Source: Candidatus Minthosoma caballi
Lineage (GTDB): Bacteria; Bacteroidota; Bacteroidia; Bacteroidales; Bacteroidaceae
Reading direction: 5' to 3'
Assembly: GCA_018064505.1 (NCBI GenBank)
Contig: JAGHVC010000190.1
Coordinates: forward strand, 1 to 32,221
DNA: 32,221 nt
In this document: one piece after another, positions 20,864 to 29,592 of the stretch
Layout of the letters: every line of letters starts with the position of its first letter
Numbering within the stretch: the first letter of the stretch is position 1
Program-made: the position numbers and the translations under genes
The notes under the pieces: model-generated
What the model saw: only the letters and a program-made list of their open reading frames with translations
Databases searched by the model: none
What the model was told of the DNA's origin: nothing

Positions 20864-23860
20864 ATGACAGAGATAAAGAAAGAGAATAGTAACCCTATTC
20901 TGCGTGACACGGCATTTGTGGATTTGATGCAGCGACGCATTTTCAATGTGTTGCTCATTGCTAATCCATACGACGCGTTCATGCTTGAGGACGATGGTCG
21001 AATAGACGAGAAGATTTTTACAGAATACTCAAAGCTGGGTCTTCGCTATCCTCCTCGTTTCTACCAGGTTGGCAACATGGAAGAAGCCGATGCGATGCTC
21101 GCAAAGCAGTCTTTCGACTTGCTGATTTGTATGCCTGGTACGGACAACAACGATGTTTTTGATATTGCACGAAGCATTAAGGCGGCCAACAGAAATGTGC
21201 CAGTAGTTGTTCTCACTCCGTTCTCTCACGGCATCACTCGCCGCATGGAAAATGAAGACCTGAGCGACTTCGAGTATGTGTTCTGCTGGCTTGGCAACAC
21301 CGAGCTGCTCCTTTCCATAATCAAGCTGATAGAGGACAAGATGAACCTTGAACATGACCTGGAGGCAGGCGTGCAAATGGTTATGCTTGTGGAAGATAGC
21401 ATACGATTCTACTCATCCGTGTTGCCAAATCTGTATCAATTCGTGCTCACTCAGAGTCTTGAGTTTGCCACAGAGGCGCTCAACTCTCAGCTCGAGACGC
21501 TGCGCATGCGAGGAAGACCAAAGATTGTCTTGGCGCGCAGTTATGATGAGGCATGGAAGCTCTATGAGAAATATTCTGACAATGTGCTCGGAGTGATTTC
21601 CGATTGCCGTTTCCCAATGAAGGAAGACAGCAACTTGCACAAAGACTCGGAGAAAGACGAGCTGGCAGGCTTCAAGCTTCTTTCTGCCATTCGTGAAAAC
21701 GATGAGTATGTGCCTTTGATCATGGAGTCAACAGAAGTGGACAAGAAGGTGTATGCCGACCTTTGCCATGCCGCTTTCATTGACAAGAATTCAAAGACAA
21801 TGGGGCAGGAGTTGCGTCAAATCATACGCAAGAACTTCGGCTTCGGCGACTTCGTGTTCCGCAATCCAGGCACAATGGAAGTGATTGCGAGAGTTCGCAA
21901 CCTCAAGGATTTGCAGGATAATATTTTCACCCTTCCTAAAGAATCTCTCCTCTATCATATTTCGCGCAACAATGTAAGTCGCTGGCTTAGCAGTCGTGCT
22001 ATTTTCCCAGTGGCAGAGTTCTTGAAAAAGATTACTTGGAAGTCACTTCGGGATGTGGATGCTCACAGGCAGATTATCTTTGATGCCATCGTGAGCTATC
22101 GCAAAATGAAGAACCAGGGAGTTGTGGCTGTTTTCCAGCGTGACCGATTCGACCGTTACAGCAATTTTGCCCGCATCGGTGACGGCTCGCTTGGTGGAAA
22201 AGGCAGAGGCCTTGCGTTCTTGGACAATATAATAATGAAGCATTCGGATCTGAACGAGTACGACAATGCTAATGTGATGATTCCGAAGACGCTTGTGCTT
22301 TGCACAGATATTTTTGACGAGTTCATGGAGACTAACGAACTCTATGACATTGCTCTGAGCGACATTCCTGACTCTGAGATTCTGCAGCATTTCTTGCACG
22401 GACGACTTCCAGAGCGACTTGCCGACGACCTCATGACCTTCATGGATGTGGTGCATTGCCCAATTGCCATACGCTCTTCTTCATTGCTCGAAGATAGTCA
22501 TTATCAGCCGTTTGCAGGCATTTATAGCACATACATGATTCCGTTTGTGGATGATAAATATGGGCGTTTGAAGATGCTTAGCGATGCAATTAAGTCCGTC
22601 TATGCATCGGTGTACTATCGCGACTCAAAAGCGTACATGACAGCCACTCGCAATGTGATTGACCAAGAGAAGATGGCGGTGATTTTGCAAGAGGTTGTGG
22701 GCATGCAGTATGGCAATCGCTACTATCCTACAATCTCTGGCGTAGCTCGTTCCATCAACTACTATCCAATTGGTGACGAACAGGCAGAGGAAGGTATTGT
22801 GAATCTTGCTCTTGGCCTTGGCAAATACATCGTAGATGGAGGTCAGACATTGCGTGTGTGCCCAGCTCACCCTGACAAAGTGCTTCAAATGAGCGAGACG
22901 GAGATGGCTCTTCGTGAGACGCAGACAAAATTCTTAGCTCTTGAAATGAAGGACAAAACTGAGCAGAAAGACCTTGATTTCCAAGTTGATGACGGATTCA
23001 ATCTGAAATCTGTCACAGTGCGTGATGCTGATCATGATGGCTCGCTTCAATGGATTGTGAGCACATTCGACCCATACGACCAATGCATCTACGACGGATA
23101 CTATGAGGGCAAAAACCGTAAGATAATTTCATTCGTCGGAGTGTTGCAGAACGGCATTTTCCCATTGCCAGAACTGCTCAGCAAGGTGCTTGAATATGGC
23201 CATGGAGAGATGCGTCGCCCAGTGGAAATAGAGCTTGCCGTGAACATTCACCCTGACAAGACGGGCGACTTCTACCTGCTTCAGATTCGACCTATGGTGG
23301 ACAACAAGATGCAGCTCGACGAAGACCTCACAGAGATTGCAGACGATAAGTGCCTCATCAGGAGCCACAATGCCATCGGGCATGGCGTGTCTAACGATGT
23401 ATATGATGTGGTTTATATCAAAACTGATAACTTCAATGCTAGCAACAATCAGCGTGTGGCAGACGAGATAGAGAAGATAAACCGCGGATTCTTAGACAGA
23501 AACGAAAGCTATGTGCTTGTAGGCCCAGGACGATGGGGCAGCAGCGACCCATGGCTCGGTGTGCCAGTCAAGTGGCCAAACATATCGGCAGCAAGAGTGA
23601 TTGTGGAGGCAGGACTTACCAACTATCGCGTAGATCCAAGCCAAGGCACTCACTTCTTCCAGAACCTGACGAGCTTCGGCGTTGGCTATTTCACTGTGAA
23701 TGACTTCATTGGTGATGGCGTTTACAATCAGGCGGTGCTCAATTCGCTCCCTGCAGTAGAAGAGACGGAACATGTGCGCCATGTGAGATTTGCTTCGCCG
23801 CTGTCAGTCAAGATTGATGGCATGAAAAAAGAAGGAGTTGTGCTCCTTCCTGAAGAATAG
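20864..23860 (+). CDS. Receiver-like / PEP-synthase-type ATP-grasp fusion protein
   Basis: This 998-residue cytoplasmic protein starts with two receiver-like domains. The first, about 27-160 (NVLLIANPYDAF...LICMPGTDN...VVVLTPF), lacks the usual phospho-acceptor Asp context. The second, about 170-320 (MVMLVEDS...GVISDCRFP...PLIMEST), keeps Asp178 and Asp247. A helical linker leads to a PPDK_N/PEP-synthase ATP-grasp domain, with GSLGGKGRG (441-449), CPIAIRSSSLLEDS (about 535-548) and YLLQIRPM (about 803-810). In PEP synthase and PPDK a phosphohistidine domain and a PEP barrel follow. Here neither is present. Instead there is a C-terminal region of about 190 residues with VGPGRWGSSDPWLG and DPSQGTHFFQN. 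PEP synthesis is therefore unlikely; a phosphotransfer or nucleotide-dependent regulatory role is plausible. It is last in the unit with the metallopeptidase and DUF386 genes. Confidence 0.8.
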   Translation: MTEIKKENSNPILRDTAFVDLMQRRIFNVLLIANPYDAFMLEDDGRIDEKIFTEYSKLGLRYPPRFYQVGNMEEADAMLAKQSFDLLICMPGTDNNDVFDIARSIKAANRNVPVVVLTPFSHGITRRMENEDLSDFEYVFCWLGNTELLLSIIKLIEDKMNLEHDLEAGVQMVMLVEDSIRFYSSVLPNLYQFVLTQSLEFATEALNSQLETLRMRGRPKIVLARSYDEAWKLYEKYSDNVLGVISDCRFPMKEDSNLHKDSEKDELAGFKLLSAIRENDEYVPLIMESTEVDKKVYADLCHAAFIDKNSKTMGQELRQIIRKNFGFGDFVFRNPGTMEVIARVRNLKDLQDNIFTLPKESLLYHISRNNVSRWLSSRAIFPVAEFLKKITWKSLRDVDAHRQIIFDAIVSYRKMKNQGVVAVFQRDRFDRYSNFARIGDGSLGGKGRGLAFLDNIIMKHSDLNEYDNANVMIPKTLVLCTDIFDEFMETNELYDIALSDIPDSEILQHFLHGRLPERLADDLMTFMDVVHCPIAIRSSSLLEDSHYQPFAGIYSTYMIPFVDDKYGRLKMLSDAIKSVYASVYYRDSKAYMTATRNVIDQEKMAVILQEVVGMQYGNRYYPTISGVARSINYYPIGDEQAEEGIVNLALGLGKYIVDGGQTLRVCPAHPDKVLQMSETEMALRETQTKFLALEMKDKTEQKDLDFQVDDGFNLKSVTVRDADHDGSLQWIVSTFDPYDQCIYDGYYEGKNRKIISFVGVLQNGIFPLPELLSKVLEYGHGEMRRPVEIELAVNIHPDKTGDFYLLQIRPMVDNKMQLDEDLTEIADDKCLIRSHNAIGHGVSNDVYDVVYIKTDNFNASNNQRVADEIEKINRGFLDRNESYVLVGPGRWGSSDPWLGVPVKWPNISAARVIVEAGLTNYRVDPSQGTHFFQNLTSFGVGYFTVNDFIGDGVYNQAVLNSLPAVEETEHVRHVRFASPLSVKIDGMKKEGVVLLPEE

Positions 23861-23989
23861 GAAACTTGATTGTGAAGAAAAACATCTGCTCAAGAACCTT
23901 TGATGAGATTTTCCTAAAGATTGTTATTATTCTTGAAAAGATATTAAAAAAGATATTTAAAAGAATACTATTACGCTTGAAAAACTATT

Positions 23990-25648
23990 TTACGCTTGCC
24001 TCTGCATCGTGATGCAATCAGTGGTGAAATCTACCACGGCGAGGCGATGAGTGACAAATATAATAGTGGTATCAGTAAAGTGCTGTTTGATGTTCTCAAG
24101 CAGCATTTTTTCTGTCTGTACATCGAGTGCCGAAGTTGCCTCGTCGAGAAGCAATACCTTGCATGGGTGCAGGATGGCACGGGCGATTGCAATGCGCTGA
24201 GCTTGCCCTTCTGAGAGCCCTCCGCCTTGTTCGCTGCACTTTGTGCTTAGGCCTTCAGGTAATTCGAAAACGAAGTCAGCCATTGCAATGTGCAGTGCCT
24301 CTTTCATCTGTTCTGTAGTGGCATTTGGGTTGCCCATGAGGAGGTTTTCCCTAATTGTGCCCGAGAAAAGGGTGTTGCCCTGAGGAATGTATGAGAAGAG
24401 GTGTCGGTGAGCAACGGAGATAGGCAGTGCAGTGCCCGAAGTGATGGACAGTACCTCACCGCTTTGTGGGGAGATGAGAGACAACATCATGCGAATGAGA
24501 GTGGTCTTGCCAGCTCCTGTCTCTCCCAGAATTGCTGTGAATGAGCCAGGCATGAAGTCGTGTGAGAAATGGTTGAGCACCATTCTTCCTTTGTCGGAAT
24601 ATTGGTAGCAAACATCTTTGAAACTGATGCCGAGGGCCCCTTCCACATTCACAGGTTCGCTTTGTTGCTCGAGAGGCAAAGCTTCAAGCTCCATGAGACG
24701 CTCAGAGGATGTGAGGCTATTGACGAAGACAGGAAGCAGACGGGCAATGTCAAGCATAGGACGCTGTATGCGATGGATGAGCATGGTGAATGCCATGAGC
24801 ACACCCATGGTTATTATGCCTTGCTGAACTTGCAGCAATCCCCATACGAAAGCAATAATGTATGCTCCTGAAAAACCGATGCTTACGAATGTTTTCGTAA
24901 AGATGGAAAGACGGGCGCGCGACTTTGTCTGGCGACGCAAAAGCAGCTGGCGCTTTTCGAGTTTGTCCACTTGGCTCTGCTCTTGGCGCAGCACTTTTAT
25001 CACCATCTTGTGCTGCACGCACTCTTGAATAATTGCTTGAATGCTTGAGTTGCTATCCTTGATGCGTCGCACCAATCGATGCATCTTGCGGAAATAAATT
25101 CGGCTGAGGAGCAGGAACACAGGAGTGGTTGCCAGAAGGATGATGGCAAGCGTGCTGTCGAGGTAAAAAAGGTAGATAAGAGAAGCAGTGAACTGCACCA
25201 ATACAGAGAAAAGCATTGGTACGACTTCGGTCATAAGGTGCACAATGTCTCCCACATCGCCAAAAAGTCTGTTGAGCACATCGCCGCTGTGATATTTCTC
25301 AATGCCATTCCATTTGCCACGCAGCAGACGGGCAAAGAAGTATTGCTGCATGATGTTCTGTGTCTTCACGCCCAAAACAGCAGCTACCCATGTCTGAGTG
25401 ATGTGAAGCAGCAATTCCAAGACAAAGATACCCACGAGGATGAGAGCCGTCTGAATGATGTCACCCTCCAGCTTGCCCGTGGCAATGTCGGTGATGGTGC
25501 GATAGGTTTCCACGCCAACAAGCCCAAGTCCTACGAGGGAAACTCCAATGACGCCATTGATGGTGGCTTGCAGACGGCATCCAGAACTGTGTTGCCATAG
25601 CCATCGCGCTATCATTCGCATCGGATATTTCGTTTTGTTTATCTTCAT
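23990..25648 (-). CDS. ABC exporter, fused membrane and ATPase domains
   Basis: This 552-residue half-transporter has a six-helix ABC-exporter membrane domain (about 25-310). The ATPase domain has Walker A GETGAGKTT (375-383), Q-loop IPQGN, signature LSEGQ (478-482, with Glu instead of the usual Gly), Walker B VLLLDEATSALD (498-509) and the H-loop THR. It probably works as a homodimer in the inner membrane; the substrate is unknown. Multidrug, lipid or peptide export are all possible. No peptidase or LPS-specific (MsbA) hallmark is evident. It lies 101 bases after nadK on the same strand. The 130-base gap to the convergent upstream gene holds no clear terminator. Confidence 0.9.
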   Translation of the reverse strand: MKINKTKYPMRMIARWLWQHSSGCRLQATINGVIGVSLVGLGLVGVETYRTITDIATGKLEGDIIQTALILVGIFVLELLLHITQTWVAAVLGVKTQNIMQQYFFARLLRGKWNGIEKYHSGDVLNRLFGDVGDIVHLMTEVVPMLFSVLVQFTASLIYLFYLDSTLAIILLATTPVFLLLSRIYFRKMHRLVRRIKDSNSSIQAIIQECVQHKMVIKVLRQEQSQVDKLEKRQLLLRRQTKSRARLSIFTKTFVSIGFSGAYIIAFVWGLLQVQQGIITMGVLMAFTMLIHRIQRPMLDIARLLPVFVNSLTSSERLMELEALPLEQQSEPVNVEGALGISFKDVCYQYSDKGRMVLNHFSHDFMPGSFTAILGETGAGKTTLIRMMLSLISPQSGEVLSITSGTALPISVAHRHLFSYIPQGNTLFSGTIRENLLMGNPNATTEQMKEALHIAMADFVFELPEGLSTKCSEQGGGLSEGQAQRIAIARAILHPCKVLLLDEATSALDVQTEKMLLENIKQHFTDTTIIFVTHRLAVVDFTTDCITMQRQA

Positions 25649-25749
25649 GTTTCTTCTTGAAAATCAGTGCTATTCACTCTTGCCAATCGTGTGCTTCCAG
25701 TTTCTCATTCTTCACTCTTCGTTTTTAATTTTTCACTCTTCATTTCCCC

Positions 25750-26634
25750 TTAGCACCTTCTGTCAGCTCCCCACATCATCTTTTTTCTCAGAGTTGAGAA
25801 GAAACTCTGATCCTTGTGAGTAACTACATTCACATGGTATGGCGCCTTGCAAATGTGAAGATGCACATTCTCAGGATAGCTCTCGCTTCGTCCGTCGAGT
25901 GAGATGAGGAAGCTATGGCTTCTCGACTCAACGCGCAGCGTGATTTCGCAGTCGTCGGTCAGCACGATAGGTCGCATGTTGAGGCTGTGAGGAGCCACAG
26001 GAGTCAGGCAGATGGTGTTGCTTTGCGGAGCAATGATAGGCCCTCCCACGCTGAGCGAGTATGCCGTGCTGCCAGTAGGAGTGGCAATGATGAGCCCATC
26101 AGCTTGATATGTAGTGAGATATTCGTCGTTAATGTCGGTGTGAATAGTGATCATCGACGAGATATCGTGCTTGAGAATTGCAATCTCGTTGAGGGCGCAA
26201 GGGTAATCCTTGAGCTGCATTTCGTCGCACGAGATACAGAGCACGCTGTGCTGAGCCACAGAGAAATTGCCAGCGTAAATGTCGCGTATTGTCTTGTCTA
26301 TGTGGTCGGGCGAGAAATTGGCGAGGAATCCGAGCCTTCCCGTGTTGAATCCAATGATAGGTATCTCTTTTGACGCCACTCGGCTTGCCACATCGAGGAA
26401 AGTTCCGTCGCCTCCCATGCATACGGCATAGTCAGCAGTGAAGTTGTTATCGGTGATGATTTCACACTCTGGTATGCTGATTTTTAGATTGTTGCGCAAG
26501 AAGTTGCAGAATGACTCTGGTATGGCTATCTCTGCCTCCATTTCGTTTGCTACGGCAAAGAATTTCTGCACCGCCACACATTTGCGTTCTTGATAAACAT
26601 TGCCGAAAAGTGCAAACTTGAGTTTTTTAGTCAT
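25750..26634 (-). CDS. nadK: NAD kinase
   Basis: This 294-residue enzyme phosphorylates NAD to NADP. It has the diagnostic GGDGT (74-78) in CMGGDGTFLDVA, followed by GFNTGRLGFLAN. It also has the NE motif in CALNEIAILK and the nucleotide-binding TPTGSTAYSLSVGGPI. The C-terminal LDGRSES strand is also typical. The length is normal. It is transcribed away from exbB, and a TATCTTTG -7 box on the minus strand (26725-26718) lies 84 bases ahead of its start. The ABC exporter follows in the same direction. Confidence 0.95.
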   Translation of the reverse strand: MTKKLKFALFGNVYQERKCVAVQKFFAVANEMEAEIAIPESFCNFLRNNLKISIPECEIITDNNFTADYAVCMGGDGTFLDVASRVASKEIPIIGFNTGRLGFLANFSPDHIDKTIRDIYAGNFSVAQHSVLCISCDEMQLKDYPCALNEIAILKHDISSMITIHTDINDEYLTTYQADGLIIATPTGSTAYSLSVGGPIIAPQSNTICLTPVAPHSLNMRPIVLTDDCEITLRVESRSHSFLISLDGRSESYPENVHLHICKAPYHVNVVTHKDQSFFSTLRKKMMWGADRRC

Positions 26635-26674
26635 ATTTAAGTCTTTTTGTTAGGTCAATATTATTAAAAATGTA

Positions 26675-26725
26675 TATCTTTGCAACGGAAAATCTTCTAA
26701 TTGATACATTTTGACGGCAAAGATA
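26675..26725. promoter_or_regulatory. Divergent nadK/exbB promoter region with mirrored -7 boxes
   Basis: TATCTTTGC on the plus strand (26675-26683) and its exact reverse complement GCAAAGATA (26717-26725) each carry a -7 consensus, one pointing to exbB and one to nadK. The two predicted starts would overlap by about 20 bases. TTTG elements at the ideal -33 distance are not evident on either side, so one or both may be weak or regulated. Confidence 0.5.
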
Positions 26726-26797
26726 CAAAACTTAACCGACACAACTGAAAAAATACTTAACTAAAATTCAATAAGCAAAACAAAATTTCTGATAATT

Positions 26798-27418
26798 ATG
26801 GAAGAACTCAGCATTCTGGAACTCGCATCTAAAGGCGGCTGGATTATGATTGTGCTTGCAGCTTTGTCTGTGGCAGCAATCTACATTTTCGTGGAACGAT
26901 ACATTGCCATCACCCGTGCAGGCAAGGAGGACAAGCTCTTTATGGATCGCATCCGCGACTACATCAAGAACGGCGATGTGAAGAGCGCAATCAATTTCTG
27001 CCGTGTGACAAACACAGCCAGCTCTCGCATCATCGAGCGTGGCATCAGCCGAATGGGTAAGCCAGCAGCAGAGATTCAGTCAGCTATCGAAAATACTGGC
27101 AATCTTGAAGTTGCGGCTCTCGAGAAGCGTCTTCCTGTGCTTGCCACCATCAGTGGTGGAGCTCCGATGATAGGCTTCCTTGGCACTGTGATTGGTATGG
27201 TTGAGGCATTCTGGCAGATGAGCAATGCTGGCGGCAACATCGACATCAGCTTGCTTTCGGGAGGCATCTATCAGGCCATGATCACCACAGTAGGCGGCCT
27301 TGCAGTGGGCATCGTTGCTTTGTTTGCCTACAACTACCTCGTGGCAAAGGTTGATGGCGTGGTAAACGAGATTGAAGCTAAGTCTTTGGCATTCATGGAC
27401 ATTGTAAGCGAGGAGTAG
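26798..27418 (+). CDS. exbB: ExbB/TolQ-type proton channel subunit
   Basis: This 206-residue inner-membrane protein has three spans, at about 14-33, 112-135 and 150-180. The conserved channel region reads LATISGGAPMIGFLGTVIGM, then GGIYQAMITTVGGLAVGI. With ExbD it uses the proton gradient to energise TonB for uptake through outer-membrane receptors. exbD starts one base after the stop codon and tonB follows. It could be TolQ by sequence alone. The ExbD/TonB order favours ExbB, though the TonB here has TolA-like features. An A-rich leader without a Shine-Dalgarno site precedes the ATG. Confidence 0.92.
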   Translation: MEELSILELASKGGWIMIVLAALSVAAIYIFVERYIAITRAGKEDKLFMDRIRDYIKNGDVKSAINFCRVTNTASSRIIERGISRMGKPAAEIQSAIENTGNLEVAALEKRLPVLATISGGAPMIGFLGTVIGMVEAFWQMSNAGGNIDISLLSGGIYQAMITTVGGLAVGIVALFAYNYLVAKVDGVVNEIEAKSLAFMDIVSEE

Positions 27419-27419
27419 T

Positions 27420-27899
27420 ATGCTGAAAAGAAGAACCAAGATATCGCCAGTGTTCAACATGGCGTCAATGACCGACATCATATTCTTGCTGCTCATCTTC
27501 TTCATGATTACGAGCACCATGGTGTCGCCCAATGCAATCAAGGTGCTGCTGCCTCAGGGCAAGAAGCAAACCACAGTGAAGGCTACGGCTCGCGTGGTCA
27601 TCGACAAAGACCTCAACCTCTATGCCTCTGCAGGCAATGAGAAAGAAGAGCCAGTCACTCTCGAGCAGTTGCCACAAGTGCTTGGCGCTCAGCAGAATGA
27701 CTCTACCGAGTTGTTTGTTTCTCTCTATGCCGACGAGAGCGTGCCATACAAGAATATCGTGGAGGTGCTAAGCCTTGCCAACGAGCATCACTTCAAGATG
27801 GTGCTTGCCACAAGAGGCTCATCGGCAAAGTCGTCGGACAAGGAGGTAGCTCAGCCAGCAGCAGAGTCGGCTGGCGAGACACCGTCAAGCGAGAATTAG
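27420..27899 (+). CDS. exbD: ExbD/TolR-type energy-transduction protein
   Basis: This 159-residue protein has one N-terminal span (about 17-36). The span contains the essential Asp19 in MASMTDIIFLLLIFFMI. A periplasmic domain follows (VSPNAIKVLLPQGKK..., FVSLYADESVPYKNIVEVLSLANEH). It dimerises and works with ExbB and TonB. The last 25 residues are a Ser/Ala/Glu-rich tail not needed for the fold. It starts one base after the exbB stop, so translation is probably coupled. Confidence 0.93.
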   Translation: MLKRRTKISPVFNMASMTDIIFLLLIFFMITSTMVSPNAIKVLLPQGKKQTTVKATARVVIDKDLNLYASAGNEKEEPVTLEQLPQVLGAQQNDSTELFVSLYADESVPYKNIVEVLSLANEHHFKMVLATRGSSAKSSDKEVAQPAAESAGETPSSEN

Positions 27900-27916
27900 C
27901 CAAGTGAAACTAAAGT

Positions 27917-27930
27917 AACTTACGCAAGTT
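27917..27930 (+). other. Small hairpin between exbD and tonB
   Basis: AACTT-ACGC-AAGTT forms a five-pair stem in the 76-base gap. AAACT and AGTTT on either side could lengthen the structure. There is no T-run, so it may stabilise the upstream message rather than end it. Confidence 0.35.
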
Positions 27931-27975
27931 GTTAGCTTGCTCAGTTTAAGTGAAAAAGTGAACAAAAATTAGTTT

Positions 27976-28941
27976 ATGGACAACAAGAACGACAAGATAA
28001 AGGCTATTGCAACCACGCTGGGCGTGCATGCTCTGCTTGCCATTCTCCTTGCTTTTCTCACTCTCAGCGCAGCCAAGCCAGAGCATAAAGACGAAGACGG
28101 CGTGCCTGTGATGCTGGAGCAGGAAGAAGTGGAAGTGCCTCAATCTATGGCTGCCGACGAAGGCGGTACAGATCAGGCAGCAGAAGAAGACGACGCAGGC
28201 GATGGAGGCAGTGAGGCATCGGTTGAAGACCTCGCTCCGAAGGTAGGCAACCAGTCGCCTCAGCAGAAGCCAGTGCAGCCAACTCCAGCCGCAGCTCCAA
28301 AGCAGGCGCCAGTGGAGAAAGAAGCTGCCCGCCCTGATGCTAAGCCTGCTAAACCCCTTGTGACTCAGGACACAGAACGCTCCATAGCAGCAGAGAAAGC
28401 TGCCAAGAAGAAGGCAGAGGAGGAAGCTGCAGCGAAGAAGAAAGCCGCCGAAGAAGCCGCAGCCAGAAAAGCTGCCGAAGCTGCCGCAGCTAAGAAGCGA
28501 GCAGAAGAAGCTGCTGCCAAGAAAGCTGCAGAAGAGGCAGCCGCTGCTGCCGCCGCAAGCAAGGTGGCAGGTGCGTTTGGCAAGACAAGCGGCTCGGGCA
28601 CAGGAAGCAAATCTGGCTCTGGCTCGTCGGGTGGCGCAGGCACAGGCGGCTCAGGCACAGGCAGCGGTGCTGGCGGTGTGGGCGGAACAGCTTCGGTAGG
28701 TTCGCGCACGGTGAAGTACCTTGCCACTCCAAGCTATTCTGATGCCACCAACGAGGGCACCATCGTCGTGGCAATCACGGTGAGTCCTGCTGGCTCGGTG
28801 ACAAGTGCCACTATCAAGAGCAGCACCACAACATCGTCTCCTTTGCGCAACTCTGCCATCGCGGCAGCCAAGCAGTCAAAGTTCAGCGAGGGTGCTAATA
28901 CTGAGAACGGTACGATAACTTATAGGTTTAAATTGAGGTAG
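27976..28941 (+). CDS. tonB: TonB-family energy transducer with TolA-like helix
   Basis: This 321-residue protein has an N-terminal membrane anchor (about 11-31, with a His in GVHALL). An acidic and Pro/Gln-rich stretch leads to a long Ala/Lys/Glu helix (about 135-195, repeats of KKAAEEAAA type, as in TolA). A Gly/Ser-rich linker (about 200-240) follows. The C-terminal TonB_C domain (about 245-321) has GTIVVAITVSPAGSVTSATI and ends ITYRFKLR. It should transmit ExbBD energy to outer-membrane receptors. The Ala-rich helix and Gly/Ser linker make the domain order look like a TonB/TolA intermediate, so some tools may call it TolA. It is the third gene of the exbBD cluster. Confidence 0.88.
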   Translation: MDNKNDKIKAIATTLGVHALLAILLAFLTLSAAKPEHKDEDGVPVMLEQEEVEVPQSMAADEGGTDQAAEEDDAGDGGSEASVEDLAPKVGNQSPQQKPVQPTPAAAPKQAPVEKEAARPDAKPAKPLVTQDTERSIAAEKAAKKKAEEEAAAKKKAAEEAAARKAAEAAAAKKRAEEAAAKKAAEEAAAAAAASKVAGAFGKTSGSGTGSKSGSGSSGGAGTGGSGTGSGAGGVGGTASVGSRTVKYLATPSYSDATNEGTIVVAITVSPAGSVTSATIKSSTTTSSPLRNSAIAAAKQSKFSEGANTENGTITYRFKLR

Positions 28942-28956
28942 TTCAAGTTATTTTTG

Positions 28957-29037
28957 GAAACTGAATAACTGAAAAACTGAATAATCGAAAAATCGAAACA
29001 CCGAAAATCGAAACACGAAAAATCGAATAACCGAATA
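28957..29037. repeat. Low-complexity CGAAA/ATCGAA tract
   Basis: Between tonB and the DJ-1 gene the sequence is a run of related words (AACTGAATAAC, AATCGAAAAATCG, ACACCGAAAATCG). A similar tract on the other strand lies at 30275-30321. No gene or promoter is evident in it. Confidence 0.6.
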
Positions 29038-29043
29038 CAAATT

Positions 29044-29592
29044 ATGATATACGCATTTTTAGCAACAGGCTTCGAAGAAGTAGAAGCATTAGGCCCTATC
29101 GATGTATGCCGTCGTGCAGGCCTTGAAGTGAAGACAGTTTCAATCACAGGCGAGCTCACTGTGATGGGAGCGCATGGTGTTGGCATTGTAGCAGATAGCC
29201 TTTTTGAGGACAACGACTACAGCGATGCCGAGATGCTCTTCCTCCCTGGTGGAATGCCAGGTGCGACAAACCTCGATGCTCACAAGGGATTAGGCAAGGT
29301 CATCCTTGCTCACTACGCTCAGATAAAGCCTCTTGCAGCCATCTGCGCTGCTCCGCTTGTGTTTGGCAACCTCGGATTGACAGACAAGAGAAATATGACT
29401 TGCTACCCTGGCTTTGAGAAGTTCCTGAAGGGAGCCAACTACACAGCCGCCCTCGTTGAGCGCGACGGCCTTATGTTCACAGGCAAGGGCCCTGCAGCTG
29501 CTTTAGGTCTTGGCTATGCCATCGTAGAGTATTTCAAGGGTGCAGAAATGGCAGAAAGCCTGAAGCAAGGCATGATGTACAATGACCTCTAA
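29044..29592 (+). CDS. DJ-1/PfpI-family protein
   Basis: This 182-residue protein has the flavodoxin-like DJ-1 fold. [26 protein letters not shown] brings the conserved Glu (about 12). The nucleophile Cys101 lies in [12 protein letters not shown], after the [12 protein letters not shown] loop. DJ-1 relatives act in protein or metabolite repair (glyoxalase- or deglycase-like), or as redox sensors; the exact activity here is not known. Its stop codon overlaps the ispD start by 11 bases, so the two are translated together. Confidence 0.9.
   Translation: MIYAFLATGFEEVEALGPIDVCRRAGLEVKTVSITGELTVMGAHGVGIVADSLFEDNDYSDAEMLFLPGGMPGATNLDAHKGLGKVILAHYAQIKPLAAICAAPLVFGNLGLTDKRNMTCYPGFEKFLKGANYTAALVERDGLMFTGKGPAAALGLGYAIVEYFKGAEMAESLKQGMMYNDL

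Noticed and set aside
20864-23860. Annotation as phosphoenolpyruvate synthase
   Set aside because: Only the ATP-grasp part matches. The phosphohistidine and PEP-binding domains are not found.
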